Notes under the pieces: model-generated
What the model was told of the DNA's origin: nothing
Seen by the model: only the letters and a program-made list of their open reading frames with translations
The model's database searches: none
Made by a program: the position numbers and the translations under genes
In this document: positions 49,681 through 59,900 of the stretch, one piece after another
Layout: the number at the start of each line of letters is the position of its first letter
How positions within the stretch are numbered: the stretch's first letter is position 1
Assembly (NCBI GenBank): GCA_038239195.1
Contig: JBBSEZ010000003.1
Span: 13,612 to 77,611, forward strand
Length of the DNA stretch: 64,000 nucleotides
Direction: 5' to 3'
Origin: JBBSEZ01 sp038239195
GTDB taxonomy: Bacteria > Planctomycetota > Planctomycetia > Gemmatales > Gemmataceae

Positions 49681-51981
49681 TCATTCCGCGCGGGCCCTTT
49701 CCAGGGCCGCCTGCGCCGCCTCGCCCACGGCGCCCTTCTCCTTCGCCACCTTCTCCAGAGCCGGGATGGCGGCGCGCGCCTCCCCGCCCAGGTCGCCCAG
49801 CCCCTCCGCGGCGGCGCGGCGAACGCCCCGGTCGCCGTCCTTCAGCGCCTCGGCGAGCAGCGCGACGACTTCCTTCGCCGGCAGCGCCCCTTTCGTCAGC
49901 GCCTGCACCACGTCCTTGCGCGCCCCCGCGCTCTCCGCCGCCAGCGCATCTTTCAGGCCCGGCAGCGCCCCTTCGCCGATCTGCGCCATCGCCAGGGCTG
50001 CCGCGCGGCGCATCGTGGGGCCCTCGCTCTTCACCAGCGCCGCCAGTTCGTCCACTGCCCCCTTCGCCTCCGGGCCGATCTGGCCCAGCGCCGTCGTCGC
50101 CGCCAGGCGCACGCCGGGGCCCTTGTCCCTGAGCAGGTCGATGAGCTCCGGCACGGCGGCCTTCGCCTCCGGCCCGATCTGGCCGAGCGCCTTCGCCGCC
50201 GCCCGCCGCAGCTTGGCCACCGCCAGCGCCTTGACCAGCGCGGGCACCGCCGGACGGGCCGCCCGGCCCATCTGCCCGAGCGCCTCGGCGGCCGGCAGCG
50301 CCACGCCATTGCCGCCTTCGAGCGCCTTGACCAGGAAGGGGACCGCTTCGGCGCCGACTTCCTGGAACGCGGTCAAGACGCGCTGCTGAACCAGAGGATC
50401 GGGGCCCTTCAACGCCTCCATCAGGTCGGGCAGCAGCGCCTTGCGGTCCGCGGCCACGCGGAGCAGCGCGCCAATGGCCGACCGGCGCACCCCCGCGTCC
50501 CGGTCCTTCAGCAGGCCGCGCAGGCCCGGCAGTGCCGCCTTCGCTTCCATCCCCAGCGCCCCGAGCGCGTCCGCCGACGCCGCCCTTGTCCCGGCGTCGG
50601 GGAGCTTCAGCGCGGCGGTCAAGGCGCCGAAGCCGGCCTCGCCGCCAATCTGGCCGAGGGCCCGGGCCGCTCCCACGCGCACCCAGCGGTCCCGGTCCTC
50701 CAGCGCCGTCACCAGTTCGGGCACCGCCGCCTTCGCGTCGGCGCCGAGCCCGCCCAGCCCCAGCGCGGTTGCCTCGCGCACGGCGGCGTCCGCGTCGCCC
50801 AGCGCCTTGCGCAGCGCCGGGACGGCGGCCTTCGCGCCCGGCCCGATGCGGCCCAGCGCCTGGGCGGACAGCTCGCGGACGTTGGAGCTGATGTTGCGCG
50901 TCGTCCCGTAGGCCCCGAGCGAGCGGGCGGACACCGGGGGCGTCGTGGTGTCGGCCAGGGCCTCGATGAGGGCCGGCACCGCGGGCGTGGCGTCGGGCCC
51001 GATGCGGCCCAGCGCGTAGGCCGCGTAGATCGTCTTGCCCTTGAGCGCCCCGATCAGCGCCGGCACCGCGGAGCGCGCCGCCGCCCCGCTGTTCCCCAGC
51101 GCCATCGCCGCGAACGTGCGCACGTCCTTCTCCTCGTCCTTCAGCGCCGCGATCAACTCGGGCAGAGCGTCCGCCGCGCCGCCGCGCGTCGTGGTGAGCG
51201 CCGCGGCCGCCGCTTTCCTCGCGCTCGCCTCGCCGCTTTTCAGGGCCCGTTTCAGGACAGGCATTCCCTCGGCCCCACTGCGGGCCAGCGCCTCCCCGGC
51301 CCAGGAGCGCTGTTCGGCGTCGGCCCCGCCCAGGGCGTCGGCGAGGAGCTTGATGGCCTTCGCATCGCTCTGGCCCATCATGGCCATTGCTCCGGCGGCG
51401 TAACGCGCCAGCGCCGGATCGCCGGCCGCCAGCGCCTTGCGCAGGTCGGGCGCGGCGGCGCGGGCCTCGCGGCCAATCTTGCCGAGCGCCTTGGCGGCCT
51501 CGTGGCGCAGGGAGATGACCCACCTGTCCCCCGTCTTCGTCTCGATCGTGACGTTGGCGCCGGTCCTGTCGTTGAGCGCCCCGCGCAGCGCCGGCACCGC
51601 GGGAAGGGAGGCCGCGCCGATCTGGGCGACGGCGATCGTCGCGATGACGTTCTTGGCGCGCACGGCGTCGATCAGGTCGCGCAGGGCGGGCCGGGCGTCG
51701 GGGCCGAGGTTCATCAGCGCCACCGAGGCGGCGAGCTGAACGCGCGCGTTGCGGTCGCGCAGCAACGGCCCGATGGCGGGGGCGAGGAGGCGGCGGGCCT
51801 CGGGGGCCGCGGGCAGATCGACGAGCGCCTGCACGCGCACGTTCGGGTCGTTGCTCTGCATCATCCGGATGCGCTGAGGTATCGTCAGCGCCTTGGGCGG
51901 GGCCTGGCCGAGGGCCGCGGGGGCCAGCCCGAACAGCGCGAGGGCGACGGAGAGCGAGCGAAGGGTTGCCGACGCGAACAT
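49681..51981 (-). CDS. Exported HEAT-repeat protein
   Basis: 766 residues from the ATG at 51981 (AAGGAG upstream) with a signal peptide (MFASATLRSLSVALALFGLA). Nearly the whole mature protein is HEAT/PBS-lyase-type repeats of about 30-40 residues, more than a dozen, with the recurring unit AAVPALxxALxDxDxxVRxxAAxALGxIGxEA. A solenoid of this kind binds proteins. It follows the WD40 kinase gene by 135 bases on the same strand and may be the last gene of that sigma/kinase operon. The repeats make the DNA internally repetitive, so copy number could be affected by assembly. Confidence 0.85.
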   Translation of the reverse strand: MFASATLRSLSVALALFGLAPAALGQAPPKALTIPQRIRMMQSNDPNVRVQALVDLPAAPEARRLLAPAIGPLLRDRNARVQLAASVALMNLGPDARPALRDLIDAVRAKNVIATIAVAQIGAASLPAVPALRGALNDRTGANVTIETKTGDRWVISLRHEAAKALGKIGREARAAAPDLRKALAAGDPALARYAAGAMAMMGQSDAKAIKLLADALGGADAEQRSWAGEALARSGAEGMPVLKRALKSGEASARKAAAAALTTTRGGAADALPELIAALKDEEKDVRTFAAMALGNSGAAARSAVPALIGALKGKTIYAAYALGRIGPDATPAVPALIEALADTTTPPVSARSLGAYGTTRNISSNVRELSAQALGRIGPGAKAAVPALRKALGDADAAVREATALGLGGLGADAKAAVPELVTALEDRDRWVRVGAARALGQIGGEAGFGALTAALKLPDAGTRAASADALGALGMEAKAALPGLRGLLKDRDAGVRRSAIGALLRVAADRKALLPDLMEALKGPDPLVQQRVLTAFQEVGAEAVPFLVKALEGGNGVALPAAEALGQMGRAARPAVPALVKALAVAKLRRAAAKALGQIGPEAKAAVPELIDLLRDKGPGVRLAATTALGQIGPEAKGAVDELAALVKSEGPTMRRAAALAMAQIGEGALPGLKDALAAESAGARKDVVQALTKGALPAKEVVALLAEALKDGDRGVRRAAAEGLGDLGGEARAAIPALEKVAKEKGAVGEAAQAALERARAE

Positions 51982-52116
51982 GGTGGTTCTCCTTGGTCCG
52001 GGAAGGCGGGGCCGATTCGAGGCGCCTTGGCGCCCCTCGCCGAGACCATCGCCGATTCCCCCCGCCCCGCGCAACGGGGGCGCGGCTGAGATGGGTTTTT
52101 TGAAGGCCGCCCCGAA

Positions 52117-55100
52117 TCAATCGGCTCGCAGAGAGCGCACGAACGCATCGACCGCCTTCTCGAGCGCCTCGAGGTCCGCGAGCCACACGGCGCCGGTCGC
52201 GTCGGCCCAGGCGAGGGAACGGCCGTCGCTGCTGAAGGCTTCGCTCCCGCCGACCGCCGCCGGGGCCCCGCCCGTCGGCAGGTCGAAGAGGGGCTTGCCC
52301 TTCCGCCACACCGTGAGCGCCGGCAGGCGCAGCCAGCCCTCGCTCGTCGCGTAGGCCACGCGCTCGCCGACCGGGGCCACGGCGAGCGGGCACATCTTCA
52401 CGTGGCGCGGCGGCTCGGCCCCGGTCAGGTCGTGCAGGTCGGCCCGGCCCCTCCACACCACCCACAGCTTCTTTGCGCCCGCGCCGAGCACCGCGACCAC
52501 CTCCCCCTCTTCGGGAGGGTGCCGGTGGGGGACGCGCACCACCTGCTTGCCCGTCTCCACGTCCCACACCTCGACGCGCCGCCGGTCGGCCGGCTCGCGC
52601 GGCCCCGACCACCAGTAATGCTTCCCGTCCGGGCTCAGCCCGGCCTCGAGGTACAGGGCCCTGTCGCCTGGCTCTCCTCCTCGCAGGGCTCGCACCACGT
52701 GCGGGGCCTTGCCGGCGGTCAGCTCCCGGACGACGGTGCGCAGCGGCTTGCCCGGCTCCAGTTCCTCGCGCACCAGCCGGAACGTGCCGCCCTCGACCCA
52801 GGCGAGGTATTCGAAGCCGCCCCCGAGCGCCCATTTCGCCCGCTCCCGGCCCGTGGCAGTCTCGTAAATCCGCACCTCCGAGCGCGTCCGCCCCCCGCTC
52901 GCGTAGGCGAGCAACCCTCCGTCCCCGCTCAGCGCGAGGGCGCCGTTGTTGCCGAAAAACTCGCCCGGGGGCGCCTCGATCGCGGCCACCGCCCGGTGCG
53001 CGCGCGCATCGAGGACGCGAAGCACGTAGCGGTGGTCCAGGGTGGCGAGGTAGCGCCGGTCGCGCGACCAGGCGAGTCGGGCGACCTGGGCGCGATGGCC
53101 GGTGAAGCGCGCCAGCGCCCGGGGAATCGAGACCTCGCCGAAGACCGCCCGGTCGTGGAAACTGCCCGCGAAGAGCAGCGAGCCCGCGCGCGTGTCAGCC
53201 ATCCCTCCAACGCGGTAGGGGATCGTTAGCAGGCGCTCGCCCGAGTGGACGTCCCACACTCGCGTCGGCCAGTTCGTCGCCCCGGCCAGCAGCCAGCGAC
53301 CGTCTGGAGTGAACTGGACGTCGCCGATCCCGCCACCGAACGGGGCGAACTGGTGCGAGGGCGTCGGCGTGCCTGCCGTTTGCCACAGGCTCACGTTGCC
53401 GTCGCGCGTTCCGACGGCCAGGTGCTGGGCGTCGGGGGACCAGGCGAGGGCCTGCACGGCGGTGCGAGCCGCGGGGAGCGCCTGCGACGGCCCGCCCGCC
53501 AGCTTCTCCAAAACCACCCTCCCGTCGGCGTGCCCCACAGCAAGCACGACGGCGTCGGCGCTGAACGCCGCCGCGGTCGCTCCCGCGCCGACGCGCCGGG
53601 CCGCCCCTTCTTCGAGGCCAGGCAGCGACCACGAGCGCAGCGCCCCGTCCGCGCGCAGCGCCCACAGCGACTTCCCCTCCGCCCCGAAGCCGACCGCCAG
53701 AACAGGGCCCTTGCCCCGGCGCTCCAGGACGCGCGACCGGGTGGCCTCGCGGTCCCACACCTCCAGGCCGCCCTTCGCGGGCCAGAAGACGAGATGAGCG
53801 CCGTCCGGGCTGTAGGTCAGGTGGGGCGGCGGGGCCTTGCTGCCCACCCCGTGCGGGGCGGTGAACTTCCCCCCGCGCTCCCAGTACACCGGGCCTCCGG
53901 GGGCGCCGACCGCCATCCCCTTGCCGTCCGGGCGGAGGGCCAGTGGCCAGGCGGCCTGGCGCAGCCTCGGCAGCGCGGTGGCGTCTTGTTCGGCAACGGG
54001 CGCCACGTCGGGCACGCCGAGCGAGGCGACGAACAGCGAGCGCAGTTCGTGGTCGAGGGCGTCGGCGCGCTCGCCAGGCACGACGTCGGCGCGGTCCTTG
54101 GCGGTCTCGCGCAGCAACGCCTGCGCCTCCAGGCGCCGGCCCGCCGTCGGCATCTGCAGGCGCACCCGGGCGCGATCGAGCCGGGCGCGGACCGCCAGCT
54201 CGGCGCGCGTTCGCGCCTCGCGGGCCTCGCCGGCGCGCGCGGCCACCGAGCTCAGGCGCGCCTCGTAGGCTGCCCGGCCCAGCAGCGCGCTCACCAACGC
54301 GAGGGCGACGGCGGCGGCGGTCAGGACCAGCGCCACGGGCCGATGCCGACGAGCCCAGCGCCGAGCCCGCTCTCCGAGGGTGGGCGGGCGCACGGTCAGC
54401 GGCTCGTCGTGCAACCAGCGCCAGAGCTCGTCGGCGAAGGCGCTGGCGGTGCCGAACCGATCGCCCGGCTCGCGCGCCATCGCCTTGAGGCAAACGGTCT
54501 CCAGACCGGCGGGGATGGCCGGGGCGAGCCGGCGCGGGGCGGGGGGATCGCCGCGCATCGCGTGGCCGAGTAGCTCGGGGGCGGTGGCGCCCTGGAACGG
54601 CAGGCGCCCGGCGAGCAGGCGGTAGAAGACGACGCCGAGGCTGTACACGTCGCTGCGGCCGTCCACCTCGCCGGCCCGCCCGGCCAGTTGCTCGGGGCTC
54701 GCGTAGGGGAGAGTGCCTACCACGTCGCCCGGGCGGGAGATCGAGACGTCCAGGGCCGTGCAGCGCGCCAGCCCGAAGTCGGTGAGCTGCGGCTCGCCCT
54801 CCTCGTCGAGGAGGACGTTGCTGGGCTTGACGTCGCGGTGGACGACGTCGGCCTTGTGGGCGTGGTCGAGGGCGAGGGCGAGCTTGTGGATCAACTCCGC
54901 CGACTGCCGGGGCGTCAGCGCCGGCGCACGCCGCAGGCGCTGTTCGAGGCTCTCGCCGCAGACGAGCTCCATGTCGAGGAACGGCCGGCCCTCGTGCTCG
55001 CCCGCCTCGTGCAGCGGGACGATGTGCGGGTGGCGCAGCCGGGCGGTGATGCGAGCGTCGCGCTCGAACAGCGAGAGAAAGCCTTCCCCAACGCTCCCTT

Positions 55101-55497
55101 TCATCACCTTGAGGGCGACTTCCCGCTCGAACTTGGGGTCGTAGGCCCACAAGACGACCGAAAAGGCCCCCGCGCCGAGCTGGCCGTGGACCTCGTAGCG
55201 CCCCAGGCGAGGGGGGAAGGGCTGGGCGGGCCCCTCCGAGCGCTCCCCCTCGGTATCGCACGAGTGGACCGGCAAGGTCGTGGAGCCGCACGACGCCTCC
55301 ATCAGGTCGTGGAGCCTTTTGAGCGCCTCGATCCGCGCGACCGCCTCGCGGGCGACGGGCAGGCGCGCGGCGACAAAACGCGCCAGGTCGGGCCTCGCGC
55401 CGGCCTGCAACTGGTCGAGGAAGCCATCCACCACGTCGCGGACCTGCTCCTCTTCGGTCGGGGACAGGTTCGGCGAGGGCCCCTCGTCCGCGCTCAT
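52117..55497 (-). CDS. Giant Ser/Thr kinase with membrane helix and C-terminal beta-propeller
   Basis: 1126 residues from the ATG at 55497, overlapping the sigma-factor stop by four bases. The N-terminal 90 residues are typical of planctomycete kinases (EEEQVRDVVDGFLDQLQAG). Kinase: GQLGAGAFSVVLWAYD, ALKVMKG, HRDVKPSNVLLD, TDFGLARC and DGRSDVYSLGVVFYRLL. One membrane helix follows (PVALVLTAAAVALALVSALLG), then a coiled linker and a C-terminal WD40-like propeller region with repeats such as LAWSPDAQHLAVGTRDGNVSLWQ and FTPDGRWLLAGATNWPTRVWDV. The propeller would lie outside the cytoplasmic membrane as a sensor or docking domain. ECF-sigma/kinase pairs of this kind are known in planctomycetes. 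Confidence 0.88.
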   Translation of the reverse strand: MSADEGPSPNLSPTEEEQVRDVVDGFLDQLQAGARPDLARFVAARLPVAREAVARIEALKRLHDLMEASCGSTTLPVHSCDTEGERSEGPAQPFPPRLGRYEVHGQLGAGAFSVVLWAYDPKFEREVALKVMKGSVGEGFLSLFERDARITARLRHPHIVPLHEAGEHEGRPFLDMELVCGESLEQRLRRAPALTPRQSAELIHKLALALDHAHKADVVHRDVKPSNVLLDEEGEPQLTDFGLARCTALDVSISRPGDVVGTLPYASPEQLAGRAGEVDGRSDVYSLGVVFYRLLAGRLPFQGATAPELLGHAMRGDPPAPRRLAPAIPAGLETVCLKAMAREPGDRFGTASAFADELWRWLHDEPLTVRPPTLGERARRWARRHRPVALVLTAAAVALALVSALLGRAAYEARLSSVAARAGEAREARTRAELAVRARLDRARVRLQMPTAGRRLEAQALLRETAKDRADVVPGERADALDHELRSLFVASLGVPDVAPVAEQDATALPRLRQAAWPLALRPDGKGMAVGAPGGPVYWERGGKFTAPHGVGSKAPPPHLTYSPDGAHLVFWPAKGGLEVWDREATRSRVLERRGKGPVLAVGFGAEGKSLWALRADGALRSWSLPGLEEGAARRVGAGATAAAFSADAVVLAVGHADGRVVLEKLAGGPSQALPAARTAVQALAWSPDAQHLAVGTRDGNVSLWQTAGTPTPSHQFAPFGGGIGDVQFTPDGRWLLAGATNWPTRVWDVHSGERLLTIPYRVGGMADTRAGSLLFAGSFHDRAVFGEVSIPRALARFTGHRAQVARLAWSRDRRYLATLDHRYVLRVLDARAHRAVAAIEAPPGEFFGNNGALALSGDGGLLAYASGGRTRSEVRIYETATGRERAKWALGGGFEYLAWVEGGTFRLVREELEPGKPLRTVVRELTAGKAPHVVRALRGGEPGDRALYLEAGLSPDGKHYWWSGPREPADRRRVEVWDVETGKQVVRVPHRHPPEEGEVVAVLGAGAKKLWVVWRGRADLHDLTGAEPPRHVKMCPLAVAPVGERVAYATSEGWLRLPALTVWRKGKPLFDLPTGGAPAAVGGSEAFSSDGRSLAWADATGAVWLADLEALEKAVDAFVRSLRAD

Positions 55498-56090
55498 AGC
55501 GCCTCCTCCGCGTTCCAGCGCCTGAGTTTTTTCAGCACGTCGTGGCAGGCCTGCCGGCACTTTTCCCGATCCAGCCCGAGCAGGGCCCCGATCTCCTCGT
55601 GCCCGAGGCCCTCCCCGAGCCGCAGGTGGAGCAACTCGCGCTCGCGGTCGCTCAGCAGCCGCAGCGCCCGCTCCAGCTGCTCGCGGGCCTCCTGGCCCAT
55701 GACGATCCCGCTGGGGGTCGGGCCCGGCGCCGGCGGCTCGAAGGCAGGGCCGCCCGGGGCCCCGTTCAGGGAGACGACCGCGCCGGCGAAGGAACGGGCG
55801 CGCCGGCGGTCTTCTCCCAGACCGTTGACGTAGACGCTGTGCAGGATCGCCCCAACCCAGCCGCGGAACTCGGGGAGCGAGGCCCCGCGGAACTGCCCCA
55901 GCCGCTCGAGGGCCCGCGCCCAGGTGTTCTGGATGAGGTCCTGCACGTTCGCGTTTTCCGGGCCGGCGCGGTACTTGCGCATGGCGCAGGCCAGCACGTG
56001 GTCGTGGGAGCGCGCGATGCACTCGTCCAGCGCTCGCTTGCGCGCCTCCGGGGCCTGGGACAGCAGCCCTCGCCGCAACTGATCTTCCAT
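55494..56090 (-). CDS. ECF-type RNA polymerase sigma factor (minus-strand operon)
   Basis: 198 residues from the ATG at 56090; a TTG 19 codons earlier is possible but lacks a ribosome-binding site. Region 2: ARSHDHVLACAMRKYRAGP followed by NVQDLIQNTWARALERLGQF. Region 4: LERALRLLSDRERELLHLRLGEGLGHEEIGALLGLDREKCRQ, ending in a basic helix (VLKKLRRW). Its stop overlaps the start of the WD40 kinase (ATGA), so the two are translationally coupled. The kinase probably controls the sigma factor by phosphorylation, as proposed for planctomycete ECF groups that lack anti-sigma factors. Confidence 0.87.
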   Translation of the reverse strand: MEDQLRRGLLSQAPEARKRALDECIARSHDHVLACAMRKYRAGPENANVQDLIQNTWARALERLGQFRGASLPEFRGWVGAILHSVYVNGLGEDRRRARSFAGAVVSLNGAPGGPAFEPPAPGPTPSGIVMGQEAREQLERALRLLSDRERELLHLRLGEGLGHEEIGALLGLDREKCRQACHDVLKKLRRWNAEEAL

Positions 56091-56223
56091 CGTGCCCGCC
56101 TCGGGATGGGCAGCGTCCTCGGCGCTCCCTCCGACAAGAGTAGACAAGGGCGCCCGCCCGGCGCGGGCACAAAATGCGAACGCGGGCGAAAAAACTGGCC
56201 GGCCCCGAGACCGCCCCGCTACC

Positions 56224-56252
56224 TTGACAACCGTCCCCGGCGCTGCTCCAAT
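56224..56252 (+). promoter_or_regulatory. Candidate promoter TTGACA-17-TCCAAT
   Basis: Perfect TTGACA at 56224-56229, spacer 17, TCCAAT at 56247-56252, in the 221-base region between the two divergent sigma-factor genes. It would give a leader of about 50 bases for the plus-strand operon. Confidence 0.45.
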
Positions 56253-56311
56253 GCCCGACGTCAGCTCCTTCCTCTCCTCACCGCGCCCCGGGGCGCCCGG
56301 AGGCGCTCGGC

Positions 56312-56908
56312 ATGTCCGGCTCCATCACCAACGCGATCGACCGCTGGAAGCAAGGCGACCCCGGCGCGCAGTTCGACCTCGAGGCCAGGCTCCAGCCGTT
56401 TCTCCTCGAGCTGCTCGCCGTGGTCCGGCGGCGGCGACGGAAAGACCTTCGCGCCGTCATCGACAGCGAGGCGGTCGTCAACGAGGGCCTGTGTCGCTTC
56501 CTGGCCGGCGCCCGCGACGGCGACTTTCCCACTCTCGAAAATCGCGAGAACGTGCGCCGGTTGCTCAGCACCCTCGTCCGCCGCGTGCTCCTCGACGAGG
56601 TGCGGCTGAACACGCGTCAGAAGCGCGATCGGTCCCGGGAGCAGCCTCTCGCCGAGGGCGCGGCGCACGGGCTGGCCGACCCACGCGCGCCCGCCGCCGA
56701 GGCGACTGCCCTGCTCGACTGGGTGGACGAGTTTCAGAACGCCTTGCGCGACCGCGGCGAAACGGCGATGAAGGTGGTGGAGCTGACGTTCAAGGGCCTG
56801 TCCGTCGCGGACATTGCCCAGCAAGTCGGTCTCGGAGAGCGGTCGGTCCAGCTCCTGCGCAAGAAGATGGCCGACTGCCTCCCCGGGCCAGGCGCCGACG
56901 TCGCGTAG
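56312..56908 (+). CDS. ECF-type RNA polymerase sigma factor (plus-strand operon)
   Basis: 198 residues. Region 2 is divergent but recognisable (LQPFLLELLAVVRRRRRKDL, IDSEAVVNEGLCRFLAGA, LLSTLVRRVLLDEVRLNTRQ). Region 4: METVVELTFKG-like MKVVELTFKGLSVADIAQQVGLGERSVQLLRKKMADCL. The region 2 'SEAVVNEG' pattern matches ECF groups seen mainly in Gemmata relatives. Followed seven bases after its stop by the TPR kinase gene, so they form one unit. Related in role, but not closely in sequence, to the divergently transcribed sigma factor. Confidence 0.83.
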   Translation: MSGSITNAIDRWKQGDPGAQFDLEARLQPFLLELLAVVRRRRRKDLRAVIDSEAVVNEGLCRFLAGARDGDFPTLENRENVRRLLSTLVRRVLLDEVRLNTRQKRDRSREQPLAEGAAHGLADPRAPAAEATALLDWVDEFQNALRDRGETAMKVVELTFKGLSVADIAQQVGLGERSVQLLRKKMADCLPGPGADVA

Positions 56909-56915
56909 GCCATCC

Positions 56916-59900
56916 ATGCAAAACTCGCTTCTCGGGCCCCTCATGGCGGACAACTGCTTCGCGCGCTTCGCGCAGGCCTGCCGGTCCGACCGCCCGCCCA
57001 CGGTGGCCGAGCTGCGCGACTGGCTGGGCGCGTTCCCGCCCGACGAGCGGCCCGACGCCCTCGTGGACCTCGTCGGCAAACACCTCCGCTCCTCCTGGGC
57101 GGGGCCGGCCCGACACCGGCTCGAGGACTACGTCGCCGAATTCGGGCCCGAGTTTGCGGAATTTCGCTCCCTGGCCGACCTTCCCCCCGAGTTGATCGAG
57201 GCCGAGTTCATCGCGCGGCACGAGTGGGGCCCCTTCGCCGACCACCCCGCGCCCGACGAGTATGAGAAGCGGTTCCCGGGCCAGGCCAGGGCCCTCGAGG
57301 CGGTGCGGGCGCGCTGCCTGGACGGCGAGCGGTACGCGCTCGTCCGGCAGCAGGGCGAGGGCGGGCTGGGCATGGTCTGGTACGCCTACGACCGACACCT
57401 GTGCCGCTACGTCGCCATCAAGGAGCCCCACCCCGCGCGCGGCGAGCCCGACGCGGTGCTCCGGCAACTGGCCGAGGAGGCGCGCGTGACGGCGGGGCTG
57501 GACCACCCCGCCATCGTGACGGTCCACGAACTGCGCCAGCCCAACCAGCACCTGCCGTTCTTCGTGATGCGCCTGGTGCAGGGGCAACGGCTCCACGACG
57601 CCATCCGCGACTTCCACGCGGCCCCGCCGGGGGCCGAGCGGCACCTGCGCTGGAATCGGCTGCTCGAAGCGTTCGCGACGGTGTGCGACGCGGTCGCCTA
57701 CGCGCACTCTCGGGGGGTGTTGCACCGCGACCTGAAGCCGCAGAACGTCGTGCTGGGCGCGTTCGGCGAGACCGTCGTCCTCGACTGGGGCCTGGCCAGG
57801 CCCGTCGGGGCCGTCCCGGAGTTGCCTGCGCGGGCGACGGTGGGGCCGCCGTCCGAGCTGGGCCTCACCACCGCGTACGACACGCCCGGGCATCAGTCCG
57901 CCACGTCGGGCAGCCCCGGTCAGGTCGCCGGCACCCTGAGCTACATGGCGCCGGAGCAGGCCCTGGGGCGCGCCGACCAGCGCAGCGACGTGTTCGGGCT
58001 GGGCGCCATCCTCTACGAAATCCTGACCGGGCGGGCGCCTTACGTCCCCGGCCCCGGGGAGGACGCGACCGCGGTGCTGCGGCGGGCGCAGGTGGCCGAC
58101 TATCCGCCCCCGCGCGCCCCGGCGCACGCGCCCGCGGCGCGGGAGGGCCCGCTGGCGGCCATTTGCCTCAAGGCGATGCGCCGCGAGCCCGTGGCCCGCT
58201 ACGCTGGTCCCGCGGAGCTGGCCCGCGACGTCCGGCTGTGGCTGGCGGACGAGCCGGTGTCGTGCTACCGCGAGCCGCTGTACGCCCGGCCCGCGCGCTG
58301 GGCGCGGCGCCACTCCTCGACCACGGCGGCCCTCGTGGCGGTGCTCGTCTGCTTGCTGGCGGCCTCAGTCGCCGGCGGGTGGTGGCATCAGCGCGACCGC
58401 GACCGCCGGCAGCGCGAGCACGACGAGGTTCAGCGCGAGGTGGGGCGCCTGGCCGGCGAGGCCGAGGAGTTGCTTCAGCGCGGCGAACACGGCAACGCCC
58501 GGGCGCGGGCGATCGAGGCGCGGGCCCGGCTGGAAGGGCGCCCCGGGCTGGTCGATCTGGACGAGCGACTGCGGCACATCCTCGGGCGGGCCGAGGCCCG
58601 GCTTCGCCTCGATGCCTTCCTCGAAGGCGCCGGCGAGGCGGAGTACCACCTGCTCGGCCGTTGCCTGCTGTTCGCCCCGACCCAGGAGTCGGAGAGCGGG
58701 AAGGGCTTTGTGCGCCTCTACGAGCGCGGCCCCGACCTGCGGAAAGGCATGCGCCTGGCCGAAAAGGCGCTGGCGAACCTCGGTTTGCCGGACAATCCGG
58801 GCCCCGTTCAGGAACTCGCGGCGCCGGCCCGGGCTCGCGCTGCGGAGTTGCTGCTGCTGTGGGGGCTCGGGCTGGAGCAGGAGCAAGGGCAAGCCTCCGA
58901 GCGGGCCGTTCGGCTGTTCGACGCCGCCGAGGCGACCGGACGTCGTTCGCGGTTTCTGTACGAACAGCGGGCGAGGTTGCGGCGCGAACGGGGCGACGAG
59001 CCCGGCGCGGAGGAAGACCTGCGCAAGGCGAAGGGGCCCCTGGCGAGCACCTTCCTCGACCACCGCTGGCGCGCGGCCGAGGCCGGACGCAGGGGGCAGT
59101 GGGACAGGTCGGCCGCGGCCTGCCGCGACGCGCTGGCGCTGCGCCCCAACGAGGTGTGGGCGCTCTTCCGGCTGGCCTACGCGCTGCAACACCTGGGGCA
59201 GACGGAAGGGGCCCGCGAAGCGCTACAGGGCTGCAAGGGGCTGCGGCCCAACGACCCGACCACGTGCAACGAGAGTGGGGTCATCCTGTCCAACCTCGGG
59301 CTCTGGGCCGAGGCGGCGCGCGAGTTCGAGGAGGCGATCCGCATCGACCCCGATTACCGGATCGCCTACGGCAACCTGATCCGCGCGCACGCCGAGAGGG
59401 AGCGCCCGCGGGAGGCTGCGGAGGTATTGCGCCGCTACCTGGCGCGAAAGCCGACGAGCGCCTTCGAGAAGGCCCTGGCCCACACCAACATGGGACTTGC
59501 GTTCGACCGGGTGAAGGACAAGGACAGCGCCCTGAAGGAGTACACGCGGGCGCTGGAGCTCGACCCCGAGCACCTGATGGCGTTGCGAAATCGGTCCATC
59601 GTCCTGCGCGAGCGGGGACACTTTGCCGAGGCGGAAGTGGACGTCCGGAAGGCGGTCGAACTGCGCCCGCGGAACGCGGAGCTGTGGTACGTGCGCGGTT
59701 TCCTGCTCGAGAAGTGGGGCCGCTTTCCCGACGCCGTGGCGGCCTACAGCGAGGCCCTGAAGTTAGAGCCGCGAATGGTGGAGGCCCGTTCCCAGCGGGG
59801 CGCTCTCTACCGCAAGTCGAAGCAGTACGACAAGGCCCTCCGGGACGTGAACGAGGTGCTGAAATTGCGGCCGACGGCGGAGGCACACTACGAGCGCGCG

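Noticed and set aside
49681..51981. A DNA-level tandem repeat or CRISPR-like array
   Set aside because: The periodic sequence is a translated HEAT solenoid with diverged units and no constant spacer structure.
49652..52834. A minus-strand open frame of 1060 codons overlapping the HEAT-repeat gene
   Set aside because: Gly/Arg-rich low-complexity translation in a shifted frame; the HEAT frame has a signal peptide, ribosome-binding site and regular repeats.
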